DNA of 64,000 bases from Rhabdornis inornatus (Eukaryota > Chordata > Aves > Passeriformes > Rhabdornithidae), in NCBI GenBank assembly GCA_013397075.1, contig VWZS01002669.1, positions 1,522,217 to 1,586,216 on the forward strand, in the 5' to 3' direction. The notes beneath the pieces are model-generated. The model was not told where the DNA came from and did not search any database. It saw only the letters and a list, made by a program, of their open reading frames with translations. Positions 1 through 9,300 of this stretch are shown here, one piece after another. The translations under genes and the position numbers were made by a program. The first letter of the stretch is position 1, and each line of letters begins with the position of its first letter.

Positions 1-109
1 GCTTAACATTTGAACATCTGCTTTGCAAAACATCTAAGAAGTTAAGCTTTTCTTTCATGTTTCATCTACATTCAATCAATTGCCCGTAAGGCACCAGTCA
101 TACACTTAC

Positions 110-205
110 CATCTTCATCCTCCTCTTCATCGTCTTCTTCATCTTCTTCACTACTTCCAGCTTCTTGATTTCCTTCAGATTCAGTGTCACCTTCATCAAG
201 AATTT
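110..205 (-). CDS. CWC22: CWC22 exon 12 (acidic linker; last exon in window)
   Basis: 96 bp, residues about 411-443: EILDEGDTESEGNQEAGSSE followed by an almost pure Glu/Asp run. The acceptor is CTGCTCTTTCAG and the donor AGATG|GTAAGTG. The next exon, which should begin the VTIHDKTEIN/MA3 part, lies beyond coordinate 1. Confidence 0.94.
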
Positions 206-3200
206 CTGAAAGAGCAGTATTCCAGATTAATGGAATATAGACCACAGTACTTTCATTACAAAAACCCCCTTGATCCAACCCCTGAAGAGTGAAAGGATGT
301 CTCAGGTACAGAATGTGGAAAAGGCCAAAAAGCAGATATATCATAACTGAATGGAAACATAGATGGAGCAACAACGCTGAGTAGCATGAACACAAAGGAA
401 AGGTCTATGAACTGAAAGAGTTATACAGGACTGAAATATCACCCATTATTAAATAAATGTTGGCAGCAAGAGCTGAATAAGCAAACACCATAGGTAATGG
501 TTGCGTATATGCACAAATATCCCTACCTTTCTTCAGCATTTTGTATTTCTCCTCGTTTTCCATAAAGTTCGGATCCATCTTGAAAACATCTTTAGAATAA
601 AAGAGAATCTTTATTTAAAACACAAATTGAAGAAAGATATTAATATTTAATCCTGAATTTATTTTCTTGAGGAATGCAGTTAAGGAATTATCTTTAATTT
701 CTAACTTACTAAGAACATCCTCTGGGTTGTAGTCATCTTCCAATGGCAACATATGAGTAAACTGATCCTCTTCTTCCACTAGATCTAATCCCTCTGGAAT
801 GATGGGATGATCCTTGAAGCCATCCTTTCGTACAGCAAACATGACTTCTATCATGTACTGAACACGCATATCGATTTTGGATTCATGCAGGATGTGTCGA
901 AGGCGATCAAAGATTGCTTTGGAAAACAGAGAAATGTAAACATAAAAGGTGTTTACTAATATGAATGCCAAGATAGGTTTTGGCTGACTGTACTTACCAT
1001 TAATACCCCTAGGAGAAACTTCTGTTAATTTGAGCCCACTCTCTTTAATAAATCCAATTGCTACTTCAATACTGTCATCAGTAGGCCTTTCAAGAAGTAA
1101 AGTGAGCATTTCCAAACATAAAACCTCGTGAGCCTGTGGAAAGAGTATCAGCAAAGGATTAGAATGCACAATGTTACACTACCACCACAGTCATTTACTG
1201 GACAGACCTGTCCAGCCTTTGAGGATGCCACAACACAGCAGGTTAACCACACACAAAGCAGCAGTAGTGGGGCAAAGCTGATTAAGAGGAAGTAAAAATT
1301 TCAAATCCAGTTTTACCATCAGTATTTACATCAATTTTCTAGTGAATGGGACTGTTTATTGAAATGAACAAGCAAGCAATGAAAAATATTTTGCCATTAA
1401 AAAAATTACAGAATGCATTTCCAAGAAGCATATATACTAGCACTTGCATTACAGAACCCAGTTCTAAGTGCATTGTATCTAATTAAATCGGATCTTCCAG
1501 GATCAGGCATATAAACAAACAGCACATCTCAGATTAATTTTTCTACTTCTACTAACACACATGTTGCAAGTAAGATCTGTGGGACAGAGCCTCACATGAT
1601 CCTTGCTTTGCATCAAGACATACCTGAATACTAATCCAAACTCACACATGAAATCTAGAAAAGCTCTGGAGCGTAAATTCAATAGTAAGTGCTGATAGCT
1701 GCATAAGCAATTACCAGTATCTCTTCTAAAGAAATCTTAACAACTTAAAGCAGGCACCACACTCAGGCTTTCAGCAACTTTCAGAACAGAGAGAGAATCT
1801 TCACTTAGGGTACTGCTGTCTTAAACTAAAAATTAGCCACATAGGGTTCAGACTGAGTAGAAATAGAAACAAAGAAACATACCACATTCTGATTCATCAA
1901 ATGTGCAACAAATTTTGAAGATGTTAGACAGAGTTGCTGTAAAACAAATAAATCAGGAAATTTTAACATATGGTAGAAAAAATTCCTAACCCAGACATAC
2001 TATAGATTAATGCATCTCACAAACAAATTAGTCATGAAACTACTTAAGGATACTGGTAGCTGTTTGCAATTAGGACTGTACACTCAAAAATAAAAACTTA
2101 GAATTAAACACCCCTGCCCAAATCAAAAAATCCCAAACTATCACAGTATAAATCCAGAAGAGGTTGCCAAACTTTCATGATACTCTAATACTACTAATGT
2201 CCCATAGACGGGCCTCAACCCATGTCTTGGCTGTGTTCCTTTGACCCTACTCGACAGATACAATGCAGAATTCCACATTTCAGCACGTTGCTCCTTTACA
2301 TTTTACATACCTTGTCATTTCTGCGATACCCTTTGCGAAAATTCAGTATCAGCCTCTTGAGGATCAATTCACCAATATTTGGAAACTTTGAATTGATAAT
2401 TGCCACAAGAGCTGCATAAACATGAGTAAAAATCGGAGAAGCACTCTGAGCTTGCAAAATGGATCTAGACAGCAATCCCCTGTAAAAATAAGTAAGTTTT
2501 AAAGACTTTTTTGGTATTAAGGCATGTAATGTTTTTATTCAGTACTTACCACATGAAATAGTGTTGTGTAGTTGGAATAGCTGGAAGAAACTAGATGATC
2601 ATTTTCAAACCATAGTTTATCATGCCACAAATGGAATTTTGCAAAATGTATTGCACAAATCTGTCTGAACTGAAAGGCTCTTAAACTGTCACCTAATCTT
2701 TCACTAAATATTGTTTATATTAGACCTACACTTAAAAATTCTAAGCATGCAAAAAGCCATCTTGTATCCTGCAATTATCCCTTCTTAAATCTGAACTTCT
2801 TCTGATTATAAAATACTTAGAGCCTAAATGAAGGTAAACACAGGACTCATGAGATAATAATTCTTTTATTATTCAAATGATCTCTTTTACATTTATTATC
2901 AAGAAAGTCTGAAAAGAATCTGTGACTTGCTTCCCCTCGTCTCAATTTTGCTTTTCGTAACACTTAGGAGCACACAGATTTTGACTTTTGCTGTATTACT
3001 TCACTACATGTGGGTAAGGATTAAAGCAAAACAAACTTCCAAATGTGAATCTTCAAAGTACACACTGATATCCAAATCTATCTTCCTTGTGATCTATTGA
3101 AATCTTAAAAAAAAACTCCTACAGAGTACTATATACAAAGTGCATAGGGACCTTACTCCTACTTACTTTGGCACTGACAAATGGAATAGAACTTACTTCA

Positions 3201-6200
3201 TACTAGTGCACAGAAACTGATTATTTCCATTTTGAAATTAGTTACTTCTTGCTTAAAAACTGAAAATGGTCTCTTTCAGTTCTTATTTATCATCTACTTA
3301 GAACCTCAGGAAAGGATTTGACAGCCAGGTAAAAGTTCGTGTCATTCCTTTTAAATTCACCTTTGTACAAATTTGGAAGTACCAAACTAAGGAGGGAAAT
3401 GGTGCCATTTTCCATATACATTATTTTGACATTTATAAACCACACACAAAAACTTCCACAAAGTGCATTCTAAAAATATTCAGTAAGCTAATTTCTAAAC
3501 TAAAATAATACTGCTAGTATGAAAATTAAATTTTGGGGACATGAAATACAGGCAAGTAAAAAGCAGCCCTATAAAAGCCTGAAACTTCATTATTCCTTTT
3601 AACACAGATCACATTCAGGAACTATTTACCCACCCTCCAGATTTTATTTAAATGACTAAACTCTCTTATTTTTGTGCTAGTTGCATAAAAATAATGACTC
3701 TCATCTTCCAATCAGATAGAACACACATGAAAAGCAGTGCATTCCTCCTCAAATAAATCCATGACAGAGAGAGTGTCACTATCTGTCTGAAATGCAACAG
3801 AATTATTTTTGGATCTACCAAGATCCAACAGCATAATGGTCTTTTCTTTACATTACATCAATAAACAACACCAACAGATAACTGTAGTAAAACTGGTTTT
3901 GCTAAGTAGTGGCTATAAATATTATTTGTTCCAGAAAAAAATAATGAAGCACTACAAAAATAAACAGACAGTGACAACCGTAAATTACAAGACATTAAAT
4001 TAAAATGCATTGGTAAAACCTTAAGAAAAGGATATACACACCATTTTATTCCACCAAGCATAGAATTCCTTTCCCAAGTAAGGGACTATTCTGAATATGA
4101 CAATATGGCCTAAGGTTAATACTAAAATGTGACTAGCACCCATACAGTACTCATAGCACACACAGTGGTGTACACATGAACAGTGTACATGCTCCGGAAA
4201 AGCAAAATAATTATTTTAAAATACTAAGGCTTACCTTCCCCGAACAATATTCTCCTGAAGGAGCTCATGAATGATGTTTTCTATATTAGAAACGTTCACT
4301 TTATTTACAAGACCATTGATCGACTTCTTCAAGGCTTCCCAACTCATCCTCTGGTATGCCAAGCTATTACAAAGTATCACAAATTAGTAATGTATGAATT
4401 TGAAGTTGCACTGAGTAAATTCAGATATATATATATAGCATACATTCATATTTTCATTTAATCAGTAAAATAAATTTTAAAATAGTCACTGCACAAATAT
4501 GAAGACTGGTTCACAATTATACATTCAACCACTATAAAATCATTGAACCAACATGATAAACGAAAGAGTAATTCTCTGCAGATATGGTATAACCCAAAAT
4601 GTTGTTTTGTACAATGTTCCAAAAAATTCCTAGCTACATTCAGTATCCTGCTTTACTTTATCATTTACACTTTGCAGCAGAAGCAGGTACAGTTTTAATC
4701 TGATTCTCTTATCTCTCTTCTCATAAAAACATACCTTCAAAACAATGATCACAACCCATAATGGATCCCATTTTTCCCAACGTTCTCTTAACACCTTAAC
4801 TGTTTTGCTTGCAGCAAAAAACCTACTATGAAACTTTGAACTCACCTATTTTTATCAGTGATTTGCTCTTGCATCATCCTGAGCTTGGCAGGTGGAATAT
4901 ATGCACCACCTGTGCGAGTGAGGATTGGATCCACTTCTTCCTTCTTCTTCTTTGAGGTGGTTTCATCATGAGCAAGTGAGCTCTGGCCTGTCGACCTGTC
5001 TGGACTCCTACGGTCAGGTGATGAGTATCTTCTCTGCTTCCTTCGATCATATTCTCTGTCTTCCCACCTATCATAGTGTCTATCTCTCCCCCTTTCCATC
5101 CTTCTAAAGGGAAAAAGAAACACCCACTAAATACCCAAGTGTATGTGAAAAGCTTTCACATTTTATTATTTATTAAAAAGTACTTTATTACTGATTAAGA
5201 AAGGGCTCCATACCTTCCATCTGAAGTTCTGTCATCATAGTATTCTCGTCTTGAATATTCCTCATCATATCTGCTGTCATCAGAGTATCTCCTCTTCCTG
5301 GGAGATGGAGACCGAGACCTATCATGCTCCATGTCCCTACTCACAACCAAGACACAACAATTTTTAGTAAGAGGCTAAGAAAAGCAATGGTATTAATATT
5401 TACTTGCAATATAATGTAACAATGCAGGAGTGTTCCAATTCTGCAACCTGAGTTTCAAAATAAGTGTCACTCCAATAAAAGGGTCTACTTTAACAGTAGT
5501 TTGTTGCCAGGAAGAAATTATCAAAAATCATAGAAGCACTGTAAAAGAAAGCTCCTAGAATTTGAAATGAAGCATTTAACAGTAGTAACATCAAGTACCA
5601 ATGGTAAATTCAGCAAGTTGCATTCCTTGGAACACACGTATTCATTTGTTTCTACTTACTCTTGCCTATATAGCATGCAGCAATCTGCCCAAAAATGGTA
5701 ATTGTGGTATCAGCAATATGTGACTTCAAGCAAAAAGCTAGCATGTAATTTCTACATTCAAGTCTTGTGATAATTTAACTAAATGCTAAGTTTTAGCATC
5801 AAATCCATTTAATTACTGTTATATTGATATTCAGCTACTTTATTAAATCTACACTTGTTTTCTACCACTTAGGTATGGTAACATATAAAAGAAAAACACA
5901 ACCTGATGACTTTTTTTAAACTTCTCTAACTCACTATATGAGGTATATATACAGAATTGAAGGATACAAAAATCAGTCATTCTACCTGTCCTCTGGAGAC
6001 AGACTTTCATGTCGAGAACTGTAGTTTTCCTTCCTTTCATGACTGGAGCCATGCTTTAATGAAAGAGAAAGAAAAAGAATCAAGCCCCAACACGACTGTG
6101 AGCACCTATTTTCAGATCAAAGCATACTATGCCTTCAGTTCCCACTCCTTTACAATGAGGGCCATCAAATAAAGCTGATGACAGTCAGATATGGCAAGGA

Positions 6201-8709
6201 GAGGCTCCTGGTTCTCTAGGAACAAGTAGCTAGGCAGCTGGACACCCTGCTACAGGATGCTGCAGATGCCAAATGCTTCCACAGGTTCAAGGCACTGAAC
6301 AAACACTGTAGAAAAATCTGCAAGTGTTACCAAAAAACTTTATCTGGCTCAGGAAGCTGCAAACAGGTAGAGAGTAGGAGTAAACGTGGGCAACTACTTT
6401 TATATTTGCCCTATTCCTAAACTCTTTAAGGCATCTGCTGTTATTTACTGCTGGAGACTAGAGTAGATGGACCACTGGTCTGCTTTTCCTGCTTCCTTCT
6501 TTCAGATGCCATTTCAATTTGTTGTATCACAGGCAACACCATGAAGAGAATTCCACCATTTCTTGTCTAAAGAGTGTCTTTCCTCTCTCCTAAAAATCCA
6601 CTTTAGAGTAATTTTTCCTTATGTTCCCCCTTTTCACTAACCACAATTTATTTTCTCATGAGTCATTTCTCATTTCATACATTATGAACATCTGAGTTGC
6701 ACTGATTTACTTAACAGATTTGCAGGATTGCTTAAGTGATACACATTCAAACAGTTCACACCAAACTCCATGGGCTGAGCCATGACATTTAGAAGCATGG
6801 AGTCATACAAAAATCAGAACATGACAGCATCTAGAACAAACATAGAAAGATATTCATTAAGATGTTTCTAAACAACTTTACTGGTAGAGTCAAGCAGCAG
6901 CATTTGCAACCTGAGTACTTTCATTGCAAGGGTTATCTCTTCCTTTAAAATATTATTTATGATTTTTCAGAACCACAATCTCATGATGTCACTGAGTGAT
7001 TAACTGTGAAATAGGGAACACCTCACTTGATAAACTCAACACAAGCATTTCCTTATGCACCTTGATGGAACTCCCTGCAGCAACACTCAGCTCCTTTGTT
7101 GAAGCAGCATCCTCTCCACCAACACGCTGGAACATCAGTTCTTGCCCCACCAAAGACCCAGTTAAATCTCTGGGTGACCAGAATATAACATCACCTCTTC
7201 CATAAAAAGCAGGACAGCTGTTATCTCCAAAAACTTAACTGAGGGGTATGTATATATGCAAACCAATAACTGTATTTTTGAGGCCACTATAACATATCCT
7301 AGAATATTACCTTTCCTAGGGTGCACTTCAAACACTGCTAGAATTACACCCAGCACTCTCTCGCCTGCATCAAGATGATAATACAAAATAAGGGCATTGC
7401 ATTGTCCACGGGGAGCATGCATCCCTGCAAAAGTTATGTCCACTTGTTTAATTTTAGAGCCACATTACCTTTGACAGCAGAGATAGTACATGAGGTTCAC
7501 ATATTCACCAAGGTTTTCTACTACAATGCTCATTACACCGCAGAGCAGATCACTGAATTCATTCAAGGTAAGAAAACTCCTTGTTTTTTTCCCCAGCACA
7601 GTAAAATAATGCCAGTCTGCATCCTAAGCTTCCAAGAAAGGGGTAATAAAAATCTTTGAATAACACAAAACAGTTACTGTATTTAAATCCTATCAAGCAG
7701 ATGGGAAGAAAGCAGTGGGTCTTTTTAGGATGACCCATTCTCATGGGTTCTTTATCATCTGTCTCTGCCCAAGCAGAACCAGAAAGATAAGCATTCACAG
7801 AAACAAAACAAGGTTATGGCCATTTCTGCTTGCTGAAGGACTTGTCACCCTCAGGTCTTTGTGACCAGGTTTTCTGCCACAAACTAGTCCTCTTCCTTGT
7901 CCATTTTCATCAAAACGATTAACTGAAAGTTTCCAAACAGTATGCTTTTGCTAACTGCTTTTGACAGATGAGGGAGCACTACCAGACTGGGAAAACAGGA
8001 GAAGGTATTAAACTGCCCCTCAAGCACCCCTAATAAAAGCCACTCAAGTTGGAAAAGTTGGATCTCAAAGAGTGAAGAAGCCTATGCAGGCTCCAACTCT
8101 GGAAAAACAGGTAGTGTAATACCACAGATTTGAGGTAGTGAATCATAACAATATTGCTCTGCTAACATGTCCCAAACTTGGCGTACTTTACAAACACAGC
8201 ATTTCTAAACTTCTTTTTCTTGCATTCCCAAAAAATCACTCCCATCCACTCAGAAATGAGCCACATAGCTTTTAAAAAGAAAAGCCTTAACATGCATACT
8301 ATGACATACAATTGCCAAATTAACTGCTACTTACTGTCTCTGTATCTTTTAAGATCACTGTTAAATTTTTCAAAACCTTTCTCCATTCCTCTACATGATT
8401 ACATTTGCTGTTGAGCCACCATCATTCAGTCAGTTTTGACTAATTATTGTAACATTATACACTAATAATATTCAGGACTTTAACTGCAAGGACAACAGCA
8501 GCTAGAAACAGCTGTAATTTACTGACTCCTAGTAATATTTATTTTGTAAACAGTTGCTGTCTGTTACAGGTATTACTCGCTTTGCATTCAGGAAGTTTTA
8601 TTTAACATAATATCAGCTACAAACCTAACTACCAGTAACAGGGGGGTGATCAAATCCTAAAATTAGGTTTAAGAATACTTACATTTACTTGTGTCACCCT
8701 GCTCTTCAT
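110..8709 (-). CDS. CWC22: CWC22 spliceosome-associated protein, 5' half (11 coding exons, gene continues beyond window start)
   Basis: CWC22 is a nuclear spliceosomal protein that binds the DEAD-box helicase eIF4A3 and delivers it to exons for exon-junction-complex assembly; it is needed for splicing itself. Joined coding exons (minus strand): 8709-8683, 6053-5986, 5336-5214, 5103-4846, 4363-4235, 2479-2311, 1936-1883, 1133-998, 916-710, 589-527, 205-110. All junctions are GT/AG and phases fit, giving about 443 codons of a protein that is about 900 residues in mammals. Order of parts: start MKSRVTQVN, an RS/RD-rich disordered N-terminus (residues about 10-135), the conserved GGAYIPPAKLRMMQEQITDK lead-in, the MIF4G HEAT-repeat domain (about 160-345), and an acidic Glu/Asp linker (412-443). 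The MA3 domain and C-terminal tail fall outside the window. The start codon is chosen because it matches the family N-terminus (MKSSVAQ in human) and has A at -3. Identity is certain; exon edges are inferred from splice consensus and homology. Confidence 0.97.
527..589 (-). CDS. CWC22: CWC22 exon 11 (linker)
   Basis: 63 bp, from acceptor TTCTAAAG to donor GAAAG|GTAGGG. Joined to exon 10 it restores NVFKMDPNFMENEEKYKMLK and KE, matching the family except Met-Leu for Ala-Ile. Length is a multiple of three with matching phases, so skipping would not shift the frame. Confidence 0.95.
710..916 (-). CDS. CWC22: CWC22 exon 10 (end of MIF4G domain)
   Basis: 207 bp, residues about 322-390: AIFDRLRHILHESKIDMRVQ, then YMIEVMFAVRKDGFKDHPII, then PEGLDLVEEEDQFTHMLPLE and DDYNPEDVL. 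The acceptor is TTTTCCAAAG and the donor GTTCTTA|GTAAG, the only donor here with A at the last exon base. It closes the MIF4G fold and enters the linker to MA3. Confidence 0.97.
917..997 (-). other. CWC22: CWC22 intron 9, 81 bp, open in frame
   Basis: Very short intron bounded by AATG|GTAAGTAC and TTTTCCAAAG|CAAT. It is 27 codons long with no stop in the CWC22 frame, so unspliced RNA would still encode a continuous protein with a 27-residue hydrophobic insertion (GKYSQPKPILAFILVNTFYV then YISLFSK) inside the MIF4G domain. Confidence 0.9.
998..1133 (-). CDS. CWC22: CWC22 exon 9 (MIF4G domain)
   Basis: 136 bp, residues 277-321: AHEVLCLEMLTLLLERPTDD, then SIEVAIGFIKESGLKLTEVS and PRGIN. The acceptor is CTCTTTCCACAG and the donor TTAATG|GTAAGT. 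It is followed by an 81-bp intron that is itself open in frame. Confidence 0.97.
1883..1936 (-). CDS. CWC22: CWC22 exon 8 (54 bp, MIF4G domain)
   Basis: Exactly 18 codons, phase 0 on both sides: QLCLTSSKFVAHLMNQNV. The acceptor is TTGTTTTACAG and the donor AATGTG|GTATGT. Because it is a symmetrical small exon, skipping would keep the frame while deleting one helix of MIF4G. Confidence 0.96.
2311..2479 (-). CDS. CWC22: CWC22 exon 7 (MIF4G domain)
   Basis: 169 bp, residues about 202-258: GLLSRSILQAQSASPIFTHV, then YAALVAIINSKFPNIGELIL and KRLILNFRKGYRRNDK. The acceptor is TATTTTTACAG and the donor GACAAG|GTATGT, leaving in phase 0. It is nearly identical to the mammalian protein, as expected for the helicase-binding core. 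Confidence 0.97.
2480..4234 (-). other. CWC22 intron 6
   Basis: 1.75 kb, AT-rich, no recognisable repeat or exon. Confidence 0.8.
4235..4363 (-). CDS. CWC22: CWC22 exon 6 (start of MIF4G domain)
   Basis: 129 bp, residues about 159-202: LAYQRMSWEALKKSINGLVN, then KVNVSNIENIIHELLQENIV and RGR. These are the first helices of the MIF4G domain that binds eIF4A3. The acceptor is TTTGTAATAG and the donor GGAAG|GTAAGCC. The family-typical Asn-Lys of the NGLVNKVN segment is present. Confidence 0.97.
4846..5103 (-). CDS. CWC22: CWC22 exon 5 (residues 73-159)
   Basis: 258 bp, from acceptor CCCTTTAG to donor AATAG|GTGAG. It begins with the charged MERGRDRHYDRWEDREYDRR tract, passes a basic KKKK cluster that may act in nuclear localisation, and ends with DPILTRTGGAYIPPAKLRMM plus QEQITDKNS, the very conserved segment that enters the MIF4G domain. 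It is separated from exon 4 by an intron of only 110 bp. Confidence 0.97.
5214..5336 (-). CDS. CWC22: CWC22 exon 4 (residues 32-73, RS-like)
   Basis: 123 bp, from acceptor TTGTGAGTAG to donor GGAAG|GTATGG. It encodes DMEHDRSRSPSPRKRRYSDD followed by a Tyr/Asp/Arg-rich stretch ending TSDGR. This low-complexity Arg/Ser/Asp region is typical of the disordered nuclear N-terminus of CWC22 and is poorly conserved between species. Confidence 0.92.
5986..6053 (-). CDS. CWC22: CWC22 exon 3 (residues 10-32)
   Basis: 68 bp, from acceptor ATTAAAG to donor GGACAG|GTAGA. It enters in phase 0 and leaves with two bases of an Arg codon. It encodes HGSSHERKENYSSRHE then SLSPEDR, corresponding to the hydrophilic N-terminus of CWC22 (human SSGHDRRENLNSY). 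The donor has T-A-G-A rather than the best consensus after GT but is usable. Confidence 0.9.
6054..8682 (-). other. CWC22 intron 2 (largest intron in window)
   Basis: 2.6 kb of mostly AT-rich sequence between exon 2 and exon 3. It holds an old CR1 relic near its 3' side (about 6175-6505). A plus-strand frame near 7458-7567 has weak exon-like edges but no recognised homology. Nothing else is identified. Confidence 0.8.
6175..6505 (+). mobile_element. Ancient CR1 LINE 3' fragment
   Basis: The text GACTAGAGTAGATGGACCAC followed by TGGTCTG at about 6460-6480 is the near-terminal signature of old amniote CR1 elements (consensus GGGCTAGATGGACCTTTGG). Upstream, GATGCCAAATGCTTCCACAG and GTTCAAGG also align with the CR1 3' UTR in order. 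Heavily diverged, 5'-truncated, and lacking the terminal octamer repeats. Sense orientation is plus, antisense to CWC22. Confidence 0.65.
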
Positions 8710-8786
8710 CTTGACTTCCTGCTTTTTACAAACGCGCAGCAATGAGGCAATCCAAGCTGGACTTCAGCATATGAAAACCATTTCAC
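8683..8786 (-). CDS. CWC22: CWC22 exon 2 (5' UTR plus first 9 codons)
   Basis: The acceptor is a pyrimidine-rich tract ending TGTGTTACAG before 8786; the donor is AAAT|GTAAGTAT at 8682. Only 8709-8683 is coding (residues 1-9, MKSRVTQVN), leaving in phase 0. The 77 nt before the ATG hold two complete short upstream frames, 8781-8764 and 8770-8726. Confidence 0.9.
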
Positions 8787-8879
8787 CTGTAACACACAGA
8801 AGAAAATCAAAAACTTTCGACCGCACACGGTGCTGGAACGCGCACCTTTATTTCGTCCTTTAAGGCTACGCTTACACAA

Positions 8880-9300
8880 GCCCCTAAACCAAAAGGCTCC
8901 CCCGGGTCTATTCCGATTCCTCAAGCGGTTGCACAGCAGCAGCCGGGAGCTCACCGGCACAGCCGGCCCCGAGCGAGCGGCCAGGCCGCGCCTGAGGCTG
9001 CCGGGGCCCTGCCCACCGACCCTGCCGCACGGCTCCCGGCCCGGGGCCGCCCGCCGCGCCCCCGGCCGGGCGGCGCTCGGGGCTACCCCAGACCCCACGG
9101 GGAGGGGGCGAAGGGGCGCCTCGCCGAGCGCCGCCGAGCATCGCACGGCCCCGACCCTCACCTCCCGCCGCCGCCGCGCACGGCTCCGAACGCATCACTT
9201 CCGGCGGCGCGGTGTGAGCGCGGGGCCGGCCCCGCCCCTTCCGCTGCCATGTTGGGGGCGGGAGCGCGCGCTGCGCCCTCCCCTCCTGTGTTTAAAATGA
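8880..9300 (-). promoter_or_regulatory. CWC22: CpG island / TATA-less promoter of CWC22
   Basis: A sharply GC- and CpG-rich block stands out from the AT-rich surroundings and covers exon 1 and the start of intron 1. It contains CCGCCC/GGGGCGG-type Sp1 sites (for example 9231-9236), an ETS site CACTTCCGG (9196-9204) and a YY1-like GCCATGTT (9247-9254). No TATA box is seen at the expected place. This is the usual design of a housekeeping-gene promoter and fits a core splicing factor. Open frames on the plus strand here are composition artefacts. Confidence 0.85.
9162..9290 (-). other. CWC22: CWC22 non-coding exon 1 (5' UTR; upstream edge uncertain)
   Basis: On the minus strand the CpG-island sequence ends in GGGAG followed by GTGAGGG, a strong splice donor (exon end 9162, GT at 9161-9160). 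Splicing to the acceptor before 8786 gives a leader without the main ATG. The transcription start is not visible. A YY1-like AACATGGC (minus strand, about 9252-9245) and an ETS-type CCGGAAGTG (minus, 9204-9196) suggest initiation around 9200-9290. The exon contains ATGs at 9250-9248 and 9195-9193 that open short upstream frames. The donor is convincing; the 5' boundary is a guess. Confidence 0.6.

Noticed and set aside
7458..7567. Exon-like plus-strand segment in CWC22 intron 2 (ends ITEFIQ before GTAAGA)
   Set aside because: The acceptor tract is short and weak, the peptide is not recognised, and it lies antisense within another gene with no partner exons.
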